Shown piece by piece: positions 61,316 to 64,000 of a stretch of DNA of 64,000 nucleotides. Both the position numbers and the translations under genes were made by a program. Position 1 is the first letter of the stretch. Every line of letters begins with the position of its first letter. The notes under the pieces are model-generated. The model was not told where the DNA came from and did no database searches. It was given only the letters and a program-made list of their open reading frames with translations. The stretch lies in NCBI GenBank assembly GCA_040226215.1, contig JAVKFF010000231.1, forward strand, positions 1 to 64,000, written 5' to 3'. The DNA is from JAVKFF01 sp040226215 (GTDB lineage Bacteria; Pseudomonadota; Alphaproteobacteria; DSM-16000; Inquilinaceae).

Positions 61316-61786
61316 TCAGTGCAGGGAGAGCCTGGCCACCGCCATCGCCGCCAACGCCTGTTCCTTCGCGTGATAGTCGCCCCGGAATGCGCCATCCACC
61401 GTGACCTGCCAGATCCCGTGATTTTCCTGCATCTGAACCCTGCCGGGCTTCAAGGTGGAGCGATCCGGTTGCTGGTGAGTGACTGTGGACACTCTTGGAG
61501 AGGTCCCGCGCGTTCGCAGTTCGGCCGAAGCGGGATTGCTCCCTTCTCCGAGGAGCGTGACGGCACGGATGAATTCCTCGGCGAAATCATCGATGTCCCT
61601 GTAGTCGTGCTCGTGCCGCGTCATCTTCATGGGCTCGACGAAACGGTCCCACAGATGATCGACAAAGCGTGGCTCGGTTCTGGACATATAGGCGATGAGC
61701 GACTGAAGCACGCGCTCGTGGGCCAGAACGCGTCGTTCCAGTTCGGTGGCTTCGGGCGGCTTCTGCGATGCCGCAGCGCTGGTCAT
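61316..61786 (-). CDS. Hypothetical protein, DUF2188-like C-terminus
   Basis: 156 aa. N-terminal half is helical and acidic (ELERRVLAHERVLQSLIAYM, HEHDYRDIDDFAEEFI). The C-terminal 45 residues (VQMQENHGIWQVTVDGAFRG, then YHAKEQALAAMAVA) resemble the short W-x-V-x-x-DG fold of DUF2188-type proteins. No signal or membrane segment. The start overlaps the stop of the small gene upstream as ATGA, so both belong to one transcript. Function unknown. Confidence 0.7.
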   Translation of the reverse strand: MTSAAASQKPPEATELERRVLAHERVLQSLIAYMSRTEPRFVDHLWDRFVEPMKMTRHEHDYRDIDDFAEEFIRAVTLLGEGSNPASAELRTRGTSPRVSTVTHQQPDRSTLKPGRVQMQENHGIWQVTVDGAFRGDYHAKEQALAAMAVARLSLH

Positions 61787-61977
61787 GACCGGGCCGTCCC
61801 GCCGAAGGATTTCGCGTCGCGCATCGCCTGCGCGATAGCGTCGTCTGCGTTGGTGTAGCGAAACTGGCGATAGTGAAAATAATCGACGGGAACCCTCTCT
61901 ATTCCATATTTTGCCAAGGTGTTCTCGATCAGCGGAAGATCATTATTATTATTTTCTTCGATGTCTGGTGAAAGCAT
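61783..61977 (-). CDS. Small conserved hypothetical protein
   Basis: 64 aa from ATG 61977; a longer in-frame reading to 62175 crosses an AT-rich leader. GAAGGGACGAAG lies just upstream as the ribosome site. The core NTLAKYGIERVPVDYFHY then RQFRYTNADDAIAQA resembles short proteins seen in rhizobial genomes. An Asn run (ENNNND) near the start uses AT-rich codons unlike the neighbourhood. First gene of a two-gene operon. Confidence 0.72.
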   Translation of the reverse strand: MLSPDIEENNNNDLPLIENTLAKYGIERVPVDYFHYRQFRYTNADDAIAQAMRDAKSFGGTARS

Positions 61978-62201
61978 TTTTCTTCGTCCCTTCCTGGACC
62001 AGTTTAATTTAGTATATGTGAGGTGCCGCTCAACTAGATTCAATCGGGATCGCGAGGCCGGATTGGCGCTGGGCATTCTCCTGGATGTCTGTGCGGTGCG
62101 TGGACGTACCGCGAGGGATTCAGCGCCTTGGGCTTCGCCGGACCGGACCGGACGGACAAGCTGACGCAGGCTCACATCCGTCGTAGCCTGGCCTCGACAG
62201 G
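61978..62201. other. AT-rich leader and gene-free stretch
   Basis: The 61978-62040 part (ttaatttagtatatgtgag region) is AT-rich and probably holds the promoter for the minus-strand operon. No supportable gene was seen between it and the small ORF at 62202. Confidence 0.4.
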
Positions 62202-62363
62202 GTGGACGAGCTCCTCGTCGCCGGAGCCGCCGCCGCCGAACTCGGCACTACAGTCCGAGAGAGGCGGGTCATTGCGCGAACCCTGCACGATCTCGCACGG
62301 GAAAAGAATTTGCAGGGCGGTAGCGCGATCCGGATACCCATATTGCGGGTGACAGCGAACTGA
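62202..62363 (+). CDS. Possible small ORF (53 aa)
   Basis: GTG-started frame encoding VDELLVAGAAAAELGTTVRE, then RRVIARTLHDLAREKN and a short RIPILRV tail. The amphipathic, evenly coded helices look more protein-like than random frames nearby. There is no clear ribosome site and no family match, so this could also be the tail of a decayed gene (an in-frame TAG lies at 62184). Confidence 0.3.
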   Translation: MDELLVAGAAAAELGTTVRERRVIARTLHDLAREKNLQGGSAIRIPILRVTAN

Positions 62364-62426
62364 AAATCGGGCGGAGGTGACGGCCGTCATCGGCCGGCCA
62401 CATGCACTGCCCGAGAAGGACATCAA

Positions 62427-63485
62427 ATCGCAAACCAACCCGCCAGCATCGATGAAGCGGGGCTCGGTGAGCCCACGGCGCGCGACTGGAGCCGGATTGT
62501 CGCCGCCTACGCCAGCCCCGAGCCGAAGCGCAGCGTCGCACAACTGATCAACACGGTCGTTCCGATGGCCGGCATCTGGCTGGCCATGGTGCTTCTGGTG
62601 GATGTCGCCTATTGGGCGACCCTGCTGCTTTCCATACCGGCTTCGGCGTTTCTCGTGCGGCTGTTCATGGTCCAGCACGATTGCGGTCACCGTTCATTGT
62701 TTCGGTCACCCGGTCTCAACGACTGGATCGGCCACATGATCGGCGTCCTGACAATGACGCCGCACGGCTATTGGCGACGCGCGCACAATATCCATCACGC
62801 GTCGTCCGGCGATCTCGACAGACGGGGCATCGGCGCCGTCAAGCTGCTGACGGTGCGCGAGTACCTGAAACTGCCCCGCCTGCAGCGACTTGCCTACCGG
62901 CTATACCGCCACCCGCTCTCGATTCTCGGGATCGGCCCGCTGTTCTTGTTCGTTCTCAAGTTCCGGCTGCCGCTGGATCTGCTGCGACACAATCCGCGCC
63001 AGCGCCGCAAGGTCCTGGCGAGCGTCATGCTGACCAACCTCGCCATCGCCGTTCTGCTCACCGGCCTGGGATTGTGGCTCGGCTTCGTGGACATGCTGAT
63101 GCTGCAGGCGCCCATCGTGGTGATATCGTCGATCGCCGGCGTCTGGCTGTTCTACGTGCAGCACCAGTTCGACCATGCCTACTGGCGCCGGCACGAGCAG
63201 TGGGACTTCCACACCGCGGCCGTCCAGGGCAGTTCTTTCTACGACCTGTCGCAGCCGCTGCGCTGGTTGACCGCGGACATTGGAATACACCACGTGCATC
63301 ATCTCTCGAGCCGGATCCCGAACTACCGCCTGCGCGAGTGCCTGGCACGTCTGCCGGAACTTCCGGGTACAACCCGGCTCACCTTTCTGCAGAGCCTGCG
63401 ATGCCTGCGTCTCGCGCTCTACGACGAGGAGAGGCGCCACATGGTGCCGTTTTCGGGTCTGAACGGTCGCGGATCCGTCGCGTAG
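62427..63485 (+). CDS. Membrane fatty acid desaturase, non-canonical start
   Basis: Di-iron desaturase/hydroxylase. The three His boxes are intact: HDCGH, HNIHH and HHVHH. Four hydrophobic segments are present. The first ATG in frame (62565) cuts off an apparently coding N-terminal stretch (TARDWSRIVAAYASPEPKR) expected before helix 1. That stretch reads back to an ATC at 62427, 6 bases after AGAAGGA, with no ATG/GTG/TTG in between. The listed start assumes initiation at ATC; the conservative start is 62565 (306 aa). Confidence 0.8.
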   Translation: MANQPASIDEAGLGEPTARDWSRIVAAYASPEPKRSVAQLINTVVPMAGIWLAMVLLVDVAYWATLLLSIPASAFLVRLFMVQHDCGHRSLFRSPGLNDWIGHMIGVLTMTPHGYWRRAHNIHHASSGDLDRRGIGAVKLLTVREYLKLPRLQRLAYRLYRHPLSILGIGPLFLFVLKFRLPLDLLRHNPRQRRKVLASVMLTNLAIAVLLTGLGLWLGFVDMLMLQAPIVVISSIAGVWLFYVQHQFDHAYWRRHEQWDFHTAAVQGSSFYDLSQPLRWLTADIGIHHVHHLSSRIPNYRLRECLARLPELPGTTRLTFLQSLRCLRLALYDEERRHMVPFSGLNGRGSVA

Positions 63486-63572
63486 CGGCAGAGGTACGAC
63501 CGGGTCCGGAGTCATCGCGCCACCATCCCGAAGTTCGGCGCCGACCGCAAACCTGGCGCGGTTCAGACGAAC

Positions 63573-63600
63573 GAGGCCGCACAAGTCAATGTGCGGCCTC
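63573..63600 (+). terminator. Hairpin after the desaturase gene
   Basis: GAGGCCGCACA and TGTGCGGCCTC form a perfect 11-bp stem with loop AGTCAA, 87 bases past the stop. No T-run follows, so termination efficiency is uncertain. The rest of 63486-63766 has no supportable gene. Confidence 0.6.
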
Positions 63601-63766
63601 TCTCGGTTCAGCGCTGGGCAAGGTTCAATTGATGTGGTGCGGCACGGCCTTGAGCGCGGCGTCCGAGGATGGTTTGGCCTCGGACCAATTTCGCCCTGGC
63701 AGAGCCATCCCGCATGGATGCCCATCAGCCGCGGGGACGGGTACGCCTCATCGCAAGGAAGGAACC

Positions 63767-63874
63767 ATGCACCAGATCGTCTACATCGCCGGGGCCGCCG
63801 TCATCGTCGTTGCAGTGCTCAGCTTTGTCGGCGTGAGCCGACCACGCGCCACTGCTCGAGGAGCATTCCCTTGA
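63767..63874 (+). CDS. 35-aa single-span membrane peptide
   Basis: Begins MHQIVYIAGAAVIVVAVLSF, with one hydrophobic segment filling most of the chain, then a basic tail (SRPRATARG). AAGGAAGGAACC directly before ATG 63767 is a strong ribosome site. Similar tiny membrane proteins of unknown function are frequent next to DUF3309-type genes in alphaproteobacteria. The remaining bases to the window end show no gene I can support. Confidence 0.6.
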   Translation: MHQIVYIAGAAVIVVAVLSFVGVSRPRATARGAFP

Positions 63875-64000
63875 CGTCTGAAATGACCTGCCACCACCGA
63901 GCGGTCCGGTTCGAGATGCTGCCCCGACTGAATCCGGGATTGGGCAGCTATCGGTAGCGCGCCAGCACGCCCGGCTCGGCGGCGAGTCCGAGCCGTGCCA

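Noticed and set aside
1..64000. tRNA, rRNA or integrated prophage/ICE attachment sites
   Set aside because: No cloverleaf-like segment, rRNA stretch, integrase or phage gene was seen on either strand.

Overview
The window is GC-rich DNA that looks chromosomal and alphaproteobacterial. The pointers are tightly overlapping operons, TTT, TAXI-TRAP and Dpp-type importers, a DUF3309 peptide, an ECF sigma factor and small conserved proteins of a kind common in Rhizobiales/Rhodospirillales-like genomes. No rRNA, tRNA or CRISPR array was seen. I cannot name the genus. Four blocks can be separated.

Block A (1-11.5 kb, all + strand): one catabolic operon. It holds a Tat-exported ABC substrate-binding protein (5' end outside the window), a D-aminopeptidase-like serine hydrolase, two paralogous metal-dependent amidohydrolases, two Dpp-type permeases, two ATPases and an amidase-signature hydrolase. 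Together they look like uptake followed by stepwise hydrolysis of an amide, peptide or cyclic-amide compound. A strong intercistronic hairpin follows the binding-protein gene. About 1 kb without a gene follows, holding an IS110-type transposase remnant and a cluster of TTCCCTG words.

Block B (12.5-39.7 kb): a multi-operon acyl-CoA degradation regulon. It has a FadB-type fusion, a KstD-like flavoprotein, three acyl-CoA dehydrogenases, a 2,4-dienoyl-CoA-reductase-like SDR, three CaiB-type CoA-transferases, an enoyl-CoA hydratase, an IpdAB-like pair (subunit genes separated and in beta-then-alpha order), an ADP-forming acyl-CoA synthetase, a DUF1214 protein, a MaoC hydratase / DUF35 / Cys-less thiolase trio resembling steroid side-chain aldolase modules, a TAXI-TRAP importer, a thiolase, a GST-like protein and an HSDL2-like SDR. 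Six near-identical AT-rich sites (consensus AACNAACRACCGTTNNTTT) sit in front of almost every transcription unit. The TetR gene at 30587 is the obvious candidate for reading them. The gene set points to a cyclic or branched acid (steroid- or terpenoid-like), but the substrate is not proven.

Block C (40.1-52.3 kb, + strand): a sugar-acid operon. A tripartite TctCBA importer is followed by a GntR regulator, a phytanoyl-CoA-dioxygenase-type oxygenase, a D-galactonate-dehydratase-like enolase-superfamily enzyme, a 2-hydroxyacid dehydrogenase, a DapA-like aldolase, a xylose-isomerase-like TIM barrel, DgoK, DgoA and an arabinonate-type IlvD/Edd dehydratase. The promoter is flanked by two identical TGATATATCA palindromes, the presumed GntR operators.

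Block D (52.4-64 kb): signalling and envelope/stress genes. These are a glycine-zipper lipoprotein, a 1455-aa CheB-CheR-PAS-kinase-REC-REC-LuxR protein, a possible structured RNA or terminator, several small proteins (some under 60 aa), an ECF sigma factor, two divergent transglutaminase-like genes, a fatty acid desaturase that lacks a normal start codon, and a 35-aa membrane peptide.
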